DNA of 28,376 bases from Paulinella micropora (Eukaryota > Cercozoa > Imbricatea > Euglyphida), in the NCBI GenBank assembly GCA_009731375.1, contig BJOX01000169.1, forward strand, positions 313,477-341,852. The letters are read 5' to 3'. Below the pieces are notes generated by a model that did not search any database, was not told where the DNA came from, and worked only from the letters and a program-made list of their open reading frames with translations. A program made the translations under genes and the position numbers. Below, in pieces: positions 28,369 through 28,376 of this stretch (its first letter is position 1; each line of letters opens with the position of its first letter).

Positions 28369-28376
28369 TTTTTTTT

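Larger units (their letters stand above)
21646..28376. mobile_element. Partial polinton-like virus (PLV) genome or insertion
   Basis: Closely packed frames without visible introns, lower GC than the left part, short AT-rich spacers and a set of viral structural genes: major capsid, penton-like and fibre-like proteins. Together with a tyrosine recombinase this fits a polinton-like virus. The left limit is uncertain because of the N gap, and the element continues past the right edge inside or upstream of the capsid gene. No transposase, integrase of the retroviral type, DNA polymerase, ATPase or protease is visible in the part present. Confidence 0.75.

Overview
The window is nuclear DNA of a eukaryote that has spliceosomal introns and is very rich in microsatellites (CTAT, CT, GAA/TTC, GT/GC, CAGA). 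The species cannot be named from sequence alone. A protist, an alga or an invertebrate would all fit, and the viral segment on the right belongs to a lineage usually found with algae and other protists. Four runs of N, or homopolymers next to N, show that this is a draft scaffold.

Left part (1-6926). Microsatellite DNA holds a 675-bp element with terminal direct repeats (TRIM-like, 1214-1888). It is followed by a host locus: an isolated terminal exon (2294-2427), then a gene with at least four visible coding segments (2798-5395). That gene encodes a cysteine-rich, probably zinc-binding domain followed by a long coiled coil. A gene-free stretch with a strong nested hairpin (6640-6767) follows.

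Middle (6927-17498). A complete, apparently young Ty3/gypsy (Metaviridae-type) LTR retrotransposon of about 10.6 kb. It has 239/241-bp LTRs (TG...CA), a 4-bp AGTA target duplication and a candidate primer-binding site. Gag carries a CCCH finger and RGG-like repeats. Pol has the order protease, RT, RNase H, integrase with GPY/F, then a long C-terminal extension. Gag and Pol share one reading frame and are separated by a single UGA followed by CUG, so Pol is probably made by stop-codon readthrough.

Right-middle (17499-21254). On the minus strand lies an inverted second copy of the host locus (arms 1889-4978 and 18430-21254). It ends in a different 3' exon, and the region corresponding to one internal exon is replaced by an N gap. 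Either the host has tail-to-tail duplicated genes with a retrotransposon between them, or two haplotypes were joined.

Right end (21646-28376). After another N gap comes compact, AT-rich DNA without visible introns and with a viral gene set: a double-jelly-roll-type major capsid protein, a penton-like minor capsid protein, a frameshifted fibre-like protein, two small cysteine-rich proteins, an unknown 75-residue protein and a tyrosine recombinase. The recombinase has catalytic spacing like that of hairpin-telomere resolvases (protelomerases). The best reading is part of a polinton-like virus (PLV), integrated or joined in assembly. The packaging ATPase, protease and replication genes are not in the window and would lie beyond its right edge. 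The capsid genes would build the particle, the fibre-like protein would sit on its surface, and the recombinase would either integrate the genome or resolve its ends.
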